Shown here: piece by piece, positions 56,417 to 64,000 of the stretch | How positions within the stretch are numbered: position 1 is the stretch's first letter | Layout of the letters: each line of letters opens with the position of its first letter | Origin: Shewanella glacialipiscicola | Lineage (GTDB): Bacteria > Pseudomonadota > Gammaproteobacteria > Enterobacterales > Shewanellaceae | NCBI RefSeq assembly: GCF_023283485.1 | Contig: NZ_JAKILU010000018.1 | Location: 16,954 to 80,953 of the forward strand | Reading direction: 5' to 3' | DNA length: 64,000 bases | The notes under the pieces: generated by a model | Told to the model about the DNA's origin: nothing | Seen by the model: only the letters and a program-made list of their open reading frames with translations | Database searches by the model: none | Made by a program: the position numbers and the translations under genes

Positions 56417-56653
56417 GTTTAAGTCATTCACAAACTTAACCAATACATCGCTGATAATTAAGCACTGTCATTCCAGTGACACGCCATAAACTCATCCATG
56501 AGGGCTCAACGACGGCATCCATGCCGTCAACGGTCACTTACATGCCAATGCTTAATCCCGCCAACCCATCTAGCAATCTGTATGCCTTTTCACAAGCATA
56601 CACTTTGCAAAATTAACAATGGATAGCTCGTTAAAACCCATTAATAATCCCAG

Positions 56654-56926
56654 TTAGATTGAGATACTATGCGTCCATTGAGGGTACCAACCTTTAGCAA
56701 GATATTTTACCAAATTTGGATCACCTTCAAACATTACTCGGCTACCTAATTTATACGCTAGTGCAGATTGGTCAACTCTTAAACCAGAGGCTCTTGCAGC
56801 CTGTGTAAGTTGGTGAAGTAAAGCTGCATTATTGCCGCTAGTTGGTTTTGCTTCAAAAACAGCAAAATTAATTTTGCTGCCAGAGGTAGAACGTTCACTC
56901 AAATGAGCCATATTAATTTGGGTCAT
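56654..56926 (-). CDS. Hypothetical small protein
   Basis: 90 residues: a soluble helical segment (NNAALLHQLTQAARASGLRV) and a C-terminus rich in Tyr/Trp (KYLAKGWYPQWTHSISI). AGGAAA lies eleven bases before ATG 56926; the Met six codons in is an alternative. No signal, membrane helix or family is recognised. Its long 5' region contains the structured stretch 57018-57166. Confidence 0.55.
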   Translation of the reverse strand: MTQINMAHLSERSTSGSKINFAVFEAKPTSGNNAALLHQLTQAARASGLRVDQSALAYKLGSRVMFEGDPNLVKYLAKGWYPQWTHSISI

Positions 56927-57017
56927 AATATATTTTTCCTAAACAAAGTTTTCAATGTAAGGCGAATTACTTGCTTAGGGTGTTGCTGAGTCTAAAGCGA
57001 TATCCTATAGTACCAAC

Positions 57018-57166
57018 AACGGGATCCCGTTAACCTTCTAAGTAAACCAAGTAAATCGCCTTGCGGTATACATCCTTGTGACTAAGGTTCATTAACATGT
57101 GGAGTGTTACATGTACCTTAGTCGCTATCCATCAGCAAAAAAGCACTATATATAGTGTTTTTTTTT
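57018..57166. ncRNA. Candidate small RNA or structured leader
   Basis: Within about 150 bases are a perfect 14-base palindrome AACGGGATCCCGTT (57018-57031), and a stem GACTAAGGT/ACCTTAGTC (57080-57123) with an inner ACATGT/ACATGT. A terminator-like CACTATATATAGTG followed by nine T (57144-57166) comes last. On the plus strand it looks like a terminated small RNA. On the minus strand it would be the leader of the 56654-56926 gene. There is no ORF. The strand is uncertain. Confidence 0.4.
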
Positions 57167-57645
57167 CGCTAAGACACAAGATAGTGAGGTTCTTCCTTAT
57201 TTGCAAGTCTGAATTTAGGGGACATCTTGTTGATAACTTTTGGCGTTAGCAATGGCTAACCTGCTGAATTAATAACCAAGCTGGTTTCAATATATGTGAG
57301 GGATGTTCAAGCGCCCAAATTGAAAATATTAATCGCCGACTTTTTAGCATCTAAAAGACTTCGCACAATCCAAGTTACATAAAAAAGCGGTTTTACATAA
57401 CGTACACAGCTTTGTATGGGAGTGATGATTAAGCTCGAGATAAGCTTAAATGCAACTATTCCATCTTTCATATTTCAATCCATGTAAATATTTACTTCTA
57501 TCCTTGAGCCTAAGCTTAGGAAATACGACTTTATTCCAATATAACGTTTGTATCTCTACATCAGTACACGTTGCTACGTGAATGCTTTTAAAAAGATGGG
57601 ACAGGCGATCTCTTTTTCTTTAAAGAACTCACAGACAACACATAA

Positions 57646-57968
57646 TTCGCAGGAATACACCTTTCCCTGCGAAGTTGCTGAAGAGCGTTGAAGAAAATCG
57701 CGTGACGCAGACAGGACGTCTGCGTAGCTTTCGGGGGGAAGGGGCGAATGAAAATCGGTGATTTTCGCGCTTATGAGCGAGAGGCAGGGACTGCCGAACT
57801 GGGGGGCTTTACATGGATGTAAAGCGGATCCATCGGAAGCGTTAGCTATTTTCGAATAAGCACGAAGCCACTAATCAATGCATGTAACTTCTCTAGGGAC
57901 GCCGGGGGATTTCCAAAAGGGGAACAGGCGCTTTTCCCCTTTTGGTCGGGTGTGGGGTGAAACCCCAC
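57646..57968. repeat. Array of consecutive hairpins (structured element)
   Basis: Seven perfect stems follow each other: TTCGCAGG (57646), ACGCAGAC (57705), GAAAATC (57750), GGCAG/CTGCC (57783), GCTTTACAT (57806), CCAAAAGGGGAA (57913) and GTGGGGT with a GAA triloop (57952). CCCCACGACTTTGAT, which ends the array, recurs at 58159. It is GC-richer than its flanks and has no ORF with a ribosome site. It looks like a mobile or repeated structured element; its family is unknown to me. The stretch 57167-57645 between this and the candidate RNA shows nothing definite. Confidence 0.55.
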
Positions 57969-58246
57969 GACTTTGATTCACCTCAGCCGTAAGGCCGCAA
58001 TGACAGACAAAGAAGGACATATATGGTCACCTCAGGTTTAGCAAGGCCAACACTGCGGCGACAGAAGCTCACCTCCCCTCTGAGTTGCCGCAGGGCGAAT
58101 AGACCTCTTGATTTAATAAAAAGTGTATGAGTTCGGTCATGGAGCATTAAAGGGGAAGCCCCACGACTTTGATCTTTATTTAAAATAAGTGAAACCAAAT
58201 AAAATTTACAATACAAATAAAATCAAAATAAAAATAAAAATAAAAA

Positions 58247-58275
58247 AGGCGTGACACTGAGAGTGTCACGCCTTA
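58247..58275 (-). terminator. Terminator after the outer-membrane barrel gene
   Basis: AAGGCGTGACACT pairs perfectly with AGTGTCACGCCTT around GAG. On the minus strand it is followed by a long T-rich tract made of repeated TTTTTA units. The stem is unusually long at 13 pairs. Confidence 0.92.
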
Positions 58276-58308
58276 ATACTTAAATTATAAGTATCAAAAG
58301 ACTAATCA

Positions 58309-58887
58309 TTAGAAGCGATATTCAACACCGACACTCGCTTGATTAAAGTCTGTATCTGTTTTTCCGCCATTGGCTACATTATCAACATTAATATCTGCAT
58401 CATACCAAGTGTACTCAGCATTAATTAAAAATCGATCTGTGACTTTAAATGCCACACCGGCACCGGCGAATACACCTTCGCCATCGTCATTACCAGAAAA
58501 ACCGACGACGTCATAATCTGTCGAATACCATAACTGACCACCTTTAGCATATAGCTCTACTCGGTCAGCAATCGGAAGCATAACTTTAATAGCTGCCGTA
58601 TAACCATCGGTTTCGGCATTTGCTAAACCATTACCATAGTCACCAAAGTTAATGTAACTACCTTCAAGAGCAAGGTATTTATTAAACTTATAACCCACAA
58701 GGCCCTGCATTACATCACTATTATCATCAAAATCATCATCGCCATCGACTTTTAAATAACCGTAGTTAGCGCCGACATAGATTCCGTTTTCTGCGGCATC
58801 ACTGTTGCTCATGTTATCAGCATGAGAATATACACTAAAAGAGGCTAAAGAAATCACAGCAGCTAAAGTTAGAATTTTATTTTTCAT
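58309..58887 (-). CDS. Outer-membrane beta-barrel protein (OmpA-like porin fold)
   Basis: 192 residues. The signal peptide MKNKILTLAAVISLASFSVY ends near HA. The mature protein opens GIYVGANYGYLKVDG, then shows alternating beta-strands (ALEGSYINFGDYG, VELYAKGGQLWYS) and ends QASVGVEYRF with a terminal Phe. This suits an eight-strand barrel of the OmpA/OmpW/OmpX size. Asp-rich loops suggest cation contact. AAGGAG lies well placed before the ATG. Single gene with its own terminator. The function is unknown beyond the outer-membrane location. Confidence 0.88.
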   Translation of the reverse strand: MKNKILTLAAVISLASFSVYSHADNMSNSDAAENGIYVGANYGYLKVDGDDDFDDNSDVMQGLVGYKFNKYLALEGSYINFGDYGNGLANAETDGYTAAIKVMLPIADRVELYAKGGQLWYSTDYDVVGFSGNDDGEGVFAGAGVAFKVTDRFLINAEYTWYDADINVDNVANGGKTDTDFNQASVGVEYRF

Positions 58888-59293
58888 AAAGAACTCCTTG
58901 TTAATTATTTAAATACACTAGATACAATACAAGAGTAATGCCAAACTTAATTAACTAATGTTTACAAAAAAGAATAGCCAAACAAAAAACAAAGGAAATC
59001 AAATGATTATAATAAAAAAATATATAATATAAATTAAATAGGAAACATTTACCAAGACCTATATTAGTCTCATAATCATATAACGCTATCGCGACTAAAC
59101 GCTGTCTAAATGTATTTATTGCCTATGCATTTGTAACTATTTCCGAGGTAAAATGGCAACGCAACAAACAAGTTACATTTAACTATATTAATTATCATTT
59201 ATATTAATGAAATAATATAAATAATAAATAGGCATAACTCTTTATTTAACTGACGAGCAAGCTATATCCAGTTGTCAAACCTTCAAAAGAAGA
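58888..59293. other. AT-rich intergenic region
   Basis: About 400 bases, strongly A+T-rich, between the barrel gene's start and a methyltransferase stop on the same strand. It should contain the barrel gene promoter, but I cannot place it. No ORF or repeat stands out. Confidence 0.5.
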
Positions 59294-60136
59294 TTAAATC
59301 TTCACGCAAACAAATAATGCATTACCGGATACACAATCCCACGGCACGATTTTTTCATAATCATGTTCAAAAATATGTACGTCAAAATAAGGGGCTAACA
59401 ATTGCTGTAACTCAGTAAAACTGGTGGCGACCATGGTATGTTGGTCTTGCCATAGTTCAATCTCTTGCAAACCTGCATCTGGTGTATCAAATAGTGGTAA
59501 AGCGTCTGCTAGACTAGCCGTAAACGGCTGGCGACTTTTGGCAATATTCAATTTTAAATGCTGTTGCTCGCCTTCGCCGCCATAATGCCAACCGGACTCA
59601 AAAGCAAAATGATGAGCTGCAAACTCGGTAAAATGTTTAACCGAAGTGGTGTTATCGATTTTGTGTTTATCAACACTATTAAAACAGAATAAACCACCGT
59701 CGTTGAGCGCACTGTGCACGCTGGCAATACAACTTTTAAGGCGCTCAATACTTTGGCTGTAATGGATAGAATATAAAAAACAGGTAATCAGGTCGACGCG
59801 CTGTTCAAGGTAAAAAGTGGTCATATCTTGGAGGTTAAACTGCGCTTCAGGACAACGGCGCATCGCCATATCAAGCATAGGCTGGTTGATATCTAAACCG
59901 CTACATTGGTAGCCAAAGTCGATAAAATGCCGTACATGCGGACCCGTGCCACAGGCTAAATCAAGGTGCTGATGGCCATTATTACCTAAGAATTGTTGTA
60001 AACGATGAACGCTAGCACTCTGCTGTTGATAGTTGATATCGCTGCACATTAAATCGTAATAAGCGGATAAATCGGTATAGAGCGCGTTAGAAGACATAGT
60101 AGCGGAACATTCACGGGGCAATTTGAGGTGGCGCAT
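59294..60136 (-). CDS. Class I SAM-dependent methyltransferase
   Basis: 280 residues from ATG 60136; an ATG at 60097 (MSSNALYTDLSAYYDLMC) fits related proteins better, and neither has a good ribosome site. The SAM-binding motif is HLDLACGTGPHVRHF (near 70), then GLDINQPMLDMAMRR, and ITCFLYSIHYSQ near 125. The fold resembles small methyltransferases such as those annotated as YcgJ/Methyltransf_25. The substrate is unknown. No operon partner. Confidence 0.85.
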   Translation of the reverse strand: MRHLKLPRECSATMSSNALYTDLSAYYDLMCSDINYQQQSASVHRLQQFLGNNGHQHLDLACGTGPHVRHFIDFGYQCSGLDINQPMLDMAMRRCPEAQFNLQDMTTFYLEQRVDLITCFLYSIHYSQSIERLKSCIASVHSALNDGGLFCFNSVDKHKIDNTTSVKHFTEFAAHHFAFESGWHYGGEGEQQHLKLNIAKSRQPFTASLADALPLFDTPDAGLQEIELWQDQHTMVATSFTELQQLLAPYFDVHIFEHDYEKIVPWDCVSGNALFVCVKI

Positions 60137-60255
60137 GATATATCAGTTCGACCACATCAGAAACAACCAATTGCCAATCGTCAGTTACAGCACAAGTCGC
60201 GGTGATGGAATACATCTTAATCTAAGTGCCTCGCTACAGTAAGAGCTAACGCATT

Positions 60256-61032
60256 TTACGTTAGCGCATGGAAGTTGAGCTCAGCATAAGTACTCAGATG
60301 CTCAAGTTGCGGTTTAGCAAAGTAGTAGCCTTGAAAATATTCAATCCCAATGGCAGCGAGATAATTAAGTTCAGCTTCAATCTCAATGCCTTCAGCTAAT
60401 ACTGTGGTGTTCTGCTCAAGGCAAATACGTAAAATATCTTCAACGACTAACTGTTTAGCGGGTTCTAAATGAATATCGCGGATTAAATTCATATCCAATT
60501 TTAATACGTGTGGGCGTAAGGTTTCCAGCCAACTGATATCTGCATAACCACTACCAAAATCATCAATAGCCGTAATAAATCCACGTTTGGCATAACTTTC
60601 AAAAATACGGATCAATTTATTAAGGTCAACAATTTGTTCGCCTTCAATCACTTCAAACATGATTTTTCGGATATCGAAGCCATACATATCAGCGGCTTCA
60701 ATGGTTGCGCGAATACAGGTTTCAGGGTTATAGACCGCATTAGGTAAAAAATTGATACTGAGCATCTTATCGAGTCCCAGCCTTGAAGCCGTTTCTATCG
60801 CTTTAACGCGGCAAGCCTGATCAAAGTAATATTTATTGTCATCATTGATTTGTTCAAATACCCACGCGGCGCCCTGACCCTCAGAGCCTCTGACAAGGGC
60901 TTCATAACCATGGATTTGCCGGCTCGGCCAATGAATAATGGGCTGGAATGCCATTCTAATTTCAAATCCTAGCGACTTGCCACTTAAGCAATCCATGCAA
61001 GTTTGTTGTTTTATACGTGCGGGAAAATCCAT
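60256..61032 (-). CDS. EAL-domain cyclic-di-GMP phosphodiesterase
   Basis: 258 residues, essentially one EAL domain. The signature YEALVRG (Glu44) is intact, with metal and catalytic residues in SINFLPNA, FEVIEGE, AIDDFGSGYADISW, LKLD and AEGIE, and FQGYYFAKP at the end. All known residues needed for c-di-GMP hydrolysis appear present. A short CxxC-containing N-terminus (TCMDCLSG) precedes the domain, with no sensor domain or membrane helix. It would lower c-di-GMP in the cytosol. The SIMPL gene upstream is separated by a hairpin. Confidence 0.93.
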   Translation of the reverse strand: MDFPARIKQQTCMDCLSGKSLGFEIRMAFQPIIHWPSRQIHGYEALVRGSEGQGAAWVFEQINDDNKYYFDQACRVKAIETASRLGLDKMLSINFLPNAVYNPETCIRATIEAADMYGFDIRKIMFEVIEGEQIVDLNKLIRIFESYAKRGFITAIDDFGSGYADISWLETLRPHVLKLDMNLIRDIHLEPAKQLVVEDILRICLEQNTTVLAEGIEIEAELNYLAAIGIEYFQGYYFAKPQLEHLSTYAELNFHALT

Positions 61033-61181
61033 AAACGGTCTCCTTAATATGGCAGCTAGTTAGTGTGAGGATAAATTGTTAATTTTGCCAGTTTTATACT
61101 CCATCATTGCAATTTAACTGACAAATAAAAAATTAATAAAAACATCTACAAATCAAGCTTGAAAACTAAGTAAATGAGATA

Positions 61182-61204
61182 GGGCAAACCTACGTGGTTC
61201 GCCC
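61182..61204 (-). terminator. Hairpin after the SIMPL gene, possible terminator
   Basis: GGGCaAACC pairs with GGTTcGCCC with one mismatch over TACGT. On the minus strand it is followed by TATCTCATTT, which is only partly T-rich. Confidence 0.5.
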
Positions 61205-61228
61205 ATATCAATAACCGTTCTTTATTTA

Positions 61229-61942
61229 CTATTTCAGTTTATAAATCACTTCGACTCTATCTTCAATGCTCACTTGACCGTATTGATAACTCTCAGTCGT
61301 CCCCATGGCTTCAGCTTTAGCATTCATACGCAACATGACAGGTTGCACTGGACGTTGATCGAAATAGCGGATTTGCCAAATTTTACCAAGACTTTCACCA
61401 AAGCCTTTAGCCAAAGACTCAGCTTTTTGTTTAGCATCAACAATCGCGGCTTGGCGAGCCTTGGCAACATATTCAGCTTCTTTACTCGACTTTAGAGCAA
61501 TATTATTTACCCGATTCATACCCTCTTCTAAGGCCGAGTCTAAAATAGTATTCAGTCGACTTAAGTCTGTTATTGTCACGGTAATTTGGCGACTGGCAGT
61601 GTAACCCGACAGTTCAGGCCCTTTATCCTGCACATATATGTATTGTGGTTGTAGATTTAAGTTGGCACTCTGAATTTGATCTTTAGTCACACCAGCTGCA
61701 GTAAGCCGAGCGATAAACTTCGCCACAGCGGCATCAGAATTATCTTTAGCGGCTTTAGCGGTTTTTTCAGTAACGGACACTTCTACCGTCAAATCGGCCA
61801 TATCGGGTTCGACTTGAATTTGACTGACGCCCAGTGTTTCAATGTGTGGAAAATCAACTTCTGCTGCCAGTACAGCGGGAGCTATCAGCATGCTAGAAAA
61901 TAAACTACCGGCCACGAATACTGCTAAAAAGGATTGCTTCAT
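61229..61942 (-). CDS. SIMPL (DUF541) domain periplasmic protein
   Basis: 237 residues from ATG 61942, which has GGAG six bases before; a TTG at 61954 overlaps that site. The signal peptide is MKQSFLAVFVAGSLFSSMLI to about AA at 27. The body matches the SIMPL/DUF541 family (E. coli YggE-like): VSQIQVEPDMADLTVEV, GYTASRQITVTI, ARQAAIVDAKQKAESLAKG. Family members protect against oxidative stress in some bacteria, but their chemistry is not known. Predicted periplasmic. Confidence 0.88.
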   Translation of the reverse strand: MKQSFLAVFVAGSLFSSMLIAPAVLAAEVDFPHIETLGVSQIQVEPDMADLTVEVSVTEKTAKAAKDNSDAAVAKFIARLTAAGVTKDQIQSANLNLQPQYIYVQDKGPELSGYTASRQITVTITDLSRLNTILDSALEEGMNRVNNIALKSSKEAEYVAKARQAAIVDAKQKAESLAKGFGESLGKIWQIRYFDQRPVQPVMLRMNAKAEAMGTTESYQYGQVSIEDRVEVIYKLK

Positions 61943-62254
61943 CACTGACTCCAAAAATAATATCTAAAATCCCAGCATTAACATGGGATAGCGAAAACAA
62001 GAAACCGGATACCAACCTTCACCGTTAATCCTGATACTTCCCTATAAACGCAGGGCAAAATCAAAAGGGTTAATGTTTATAACAAATATTGATAAAAAAC
62101 ATTTATATTTTTTAGTGCGCCCCAACGCTGCGATGCTGCACCAGCGCTTATTCTTATATCCATACACAAAATAGGGCTAAAGACGACTTCATATACTCGC
62201 CACTCAACTGTACACTTTTCAGCCAAATTTACTGTACCTTTTAATCACTTCAGG

Positions 62255-62260
62255 TATAAT
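62255..62260 (+). promoter_or_regulatory. Probable -10 element of rimO
   Basis: TATAAT at 62255-62260 lies 44 bases before the rimO ATG. A weak -35 (CTGTAC) is 17 bases upstream. The rest of the 61943-62303 gap shows nothing else. Confidence 0.45.
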
Positions 62261-62303
62261 CCGCCAACTTTTTTAAGGTTGCTTTAAACCTCAGCGAGAA
62301 ACC

Positions 62304-63722
62304 ATGACAGTTCAAACTTTTAAACCCAAGCAAACAACCACGCTTGATATCCCAGTAAAAACATTAGAAGCTGCCAGCACTAATGCTGTTGCTACTGGAA
62401 ATCGCATTGGTTTCATATCTTTGGGTTGCCCAAAAAACCTCGTGGATTCTGAGCGAATTCTGACTCAATTACGCATCGACGGCTACGAAGTGACTAATAG
62501 TTATGACAATGCCGATCTGGTTATCGTCAATACCTGCGGCTTTATTGATGCTGCGGTTGAAGAGTCCCTTGATGCGATACGTGAAGCCCTAGAAGAAAAC
62601 GGCAAAGTGATTGTAACTGGCTGTCTTGGCGCTAAAGAAAACCAAATCCGTGAAGTGCATCCAGATGTATTAGAAATCACTGGACCACACAGCTACGAAG
62701 CCGTGTTAAAGCATGTTCATAAATATGTGCCTAAGCCAGAACACAATCCCTTTACATCATTAATCCCACAAACTGGGGTTAAGTTAACGCCTAAGCATTA
62801 CGCTTATTTGAAGATTTCAGAAGGTTGCGACAACCGTTGCACTTTCTGCATTATTCCTTCACTGCGTGGTGACTTAGATAGCCGCCCAGCAGGCAGCATC
62901 TTAGATGAAGCCAAACGTTTAGTGGAATCTGGCGTACAAGAAATTCTCGTTGTGAGCCAAGATACCTCGGCCTACGGCAAAGACAAAGGCGGTCGTACCG
63001 ATTTTTGGAACGGCATGCCCGTTAAGCAAGACATTACTAGCCTAGCTCGCCACCTTGGTAAAATGGGCGCTTGGGTGCGTTTGCATTATATCTACCCATA
63101 CCCTTGGGTTGACGATTTGATCCCGCTGATGGCGGAAGGTTTAATCCTGCCGTATTTGGATATTCCAATGCAGCATGCAAGCCCACGTATCCTGAAGATG
63201 ATGAAGCGTCCAGGCCGTGTTGACCGTCAATTAGAAGCGATTCAACGCTGGCGCGAAATCTGCCCAGACTTAGTAATCCGCTCGACGTTCATCGTCGGCT
63301 TCCCGGGTGAAACTGAAGAAGATTTCCAAATCCTACTCGATTTCTTAAAAGAAGCTCGTCTGGATCGCGTTGGTTGCTTTAAGTATTCAGAAGTCGATGG
63401 CGCTGTCGCCAACACTATCGCCGAGCTTATCAGCGAAGAAGTGAAAGAAGACAGATACCACAGATTTATGGAACTTCAAGCCGAAATCAGCGCCGAGCGT
63501 TTAGCCCGTTTCGTTGGCCGTACCTTAGATATACTGATTGACGATGTAGACGAAGAAGGCGCCATTGGCCGCAGCTTTGCTGACGCACCAGAAATCGACG
63601 GCATGGTGTTTATCAATGGTGAAACGGAGCTTGAAGCCGGCATGTTAGTGCGCGCGCGCATTACCCATTCAGATGAGCACGATCTATGGGCTGAAGTGGT
63701 AGACGCTGATACCCAAGACTAA
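62304..63722 (+). CDS. rimO: Ribosomal protein S12 methylthiotransferase
   Basis: 472 residues. A radical-SAM enzyme that adds a methylthio group to an Asp of ribosomal protein S12. The UPF0004 domain begins [18 protein letters not shown], with further Cys in [10 protein letters not shown] and VTGCLGA for the auxiliary [4Fe-4S] cluster. The radical SAM motif is CDNRCTFC, and a TRAM domain closes the protein near 400-465. GCPKNLVDS distinguishes RimO from the tRNA enzyme MiaB. It has ~25 extra N-terminal residues before the conserved part. Followed by a terminator. Confidence 0.96.
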   Translation: MTVQTFKPKQTTTLDIPVKTLEAASTNAVATGNRIGFISLGCPKNLVDSERILTQLRIDGYEVTNSYDNADLVIVNTCGFIDAAVEESLDAIREALEENGKVIVTGCLGAKENQIREVHPDVLEITGPHSYEAVLKHVHKYVPKPEHNPFTSLIPQTGVKLTPKHYAYLKISEGCDNRCTFCIIPSLRGDLDSRPAGSILDEAKRLVESGVQEILVVSQDTSAYGKDKGGRTDFWNGMPVKQDITSLARHLGKMGAWVRLHYIYPYPWVDDLIPLMAEGLILPYLDIPMQHASPRILKMMKRPGRVDRQLEAIQRWREICPDLVIRSTFIVGFPGETEEDFQILLDFLKEARLDRVGCFKYSEVDGAVANTIAELISEEVKEDRYHRFMELQAEISAERLARFVGRTLDILIDDVDEEGAIGRSFADAPEIDGMVFINGETELEAGMLVRARITHSDEHDLWAEVVDADTQD

Positions 63723-63752
63723 GCCAGTCTTAATATAAGACATGCTATTACC

Positions 63753-63783
63753 AAAAAAGCGAACCACTGGTTCGCTTTTTTGT
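63753..63783 (+). terminator. Rho-independent terminator after rimO
   Basis: AAAAAAGCGAACCA pairs with TGGTTCGCTTTTTT, a strong stem with a T-run. Beyond it, 63784-64000 shows no gene; TTCCAT/ATGGAA forms a small palindrome at 63965-63979. Confidence 0.92.
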
Positions 63784-64000
63784 TTTCTATCATTCAATAC
63801 AGTTTACGCACTAGCGTACCGAATGCCTTTAATCAGCTTCTAGATCTGCATTTATATCAGCGCCTAATCCTATGATTTATACCATTTATATTAATTAACT
63901 GGTCAGAATTGCCCATCGTCTAGAGCACAATTTACTCACCCTTTCTTTATTCTCTATGAAGCTATTCCATGCGATGGAACACTGCTCAACAATGTCGTCA

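Noticed and set aside
57646..57968. CRISPR-like array
   Set aside because: The palindromic units differ from one another and there are no constant direct repeats with regular spacers and no cas genes.
57983..58216. 77-codon minus-strand frame in the gene-poor region
   Set aside because: No ribosome site and no recognisable features; it spans the end of the hairpin array and the repeated CCCCACGACTTTGAT motif.
61943..61954. TTG start four codons upstream of the SIMPL gene
   Set aside because: It overlaps the GGAG ribosome site of ATG 61942, which starts a proper signal peptide.

Overview
The window reads as a chromosomal segment of a Shewanella-like gammaproteobacterium. This is inferred from gene content and order: menaquinol fumarate reductase, psrABC, thiosulfate/tetrathionate cytochromes, two chemoreceptors, an EAL protein, RND efflux, and a metF / metBL / metJ / tauE-like / psrCBA order that I recall from Shewanella oneidensis MR-1 (memory, not a search). 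Base composition is moderate, with AT-rich intergenic gaps. I see no rRNA, tRNA, CRISPR array, prophage or complete insertion sequence.

Layout. 0-10 kb: the 5' part of a quinone oxidoreductase, an RND pump with its adaptor, a leucine-rich-repeat protein kinase divergent from the lipoprotein transglycosylase MltD, and a chemoreceptor. 10-20 kb: an anaerobic amino-acid respiration block. Periplasmic L-asparaginase II (with a good CRP-type site) is divergent from aspA-dcuA-frdC-frdA-frdB-porin. Together these could take asparagine to aspartate, then to fumarate, then to succinate at the membrane, with transport included. 20-30 kb: ssb, the transporter yajR, uvrA, a palindromic repeat element, an M28 peptidase, the cold-shock-type RNA helicase deaD/csdA and a small membrane protein. 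30-36 kb: an HAD phosphatase, a DMT exporter, a hydratase-family protein, a TonB-domain protein, a small Cys-rich protein and a methyltransferase.

36-54 kb has a sulfur theme: tsdBA (thiosulfate dehydrogenase / tetrathionate reductase), a MarR-HlyD-DUF2955 export operon with a striking double operator, a Cache chemoreceptor, the methionine regulon (metF, metBL, metJ with clear MetJ boxes), a TauE-like anion exporter and psrABC (thiosulfate/polysulfide reductase).

54-64 kb: a pentapeptide-repeat protein, purC with a possible small leader ORF, a small unknown gene, a 1.4 kb gene-poor stretch with a possible small RNA and a dense array of hairpins, an outer-membrane barrel, a methyltransferase, an EAL phosphodiesterase, a SIMPL-domain protein and rimO.

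I found no obviously novel defence or mobile system. The points most worth following up are the asparagine-to-succinate block with an altered FrdC, the structured intergenic elements (10.37-10.54, 25.94-26.20, 57.02-57.17 and 57.65-57.97 kb), the MarR double operator that abuts the start codon, and the LRR-kinase.
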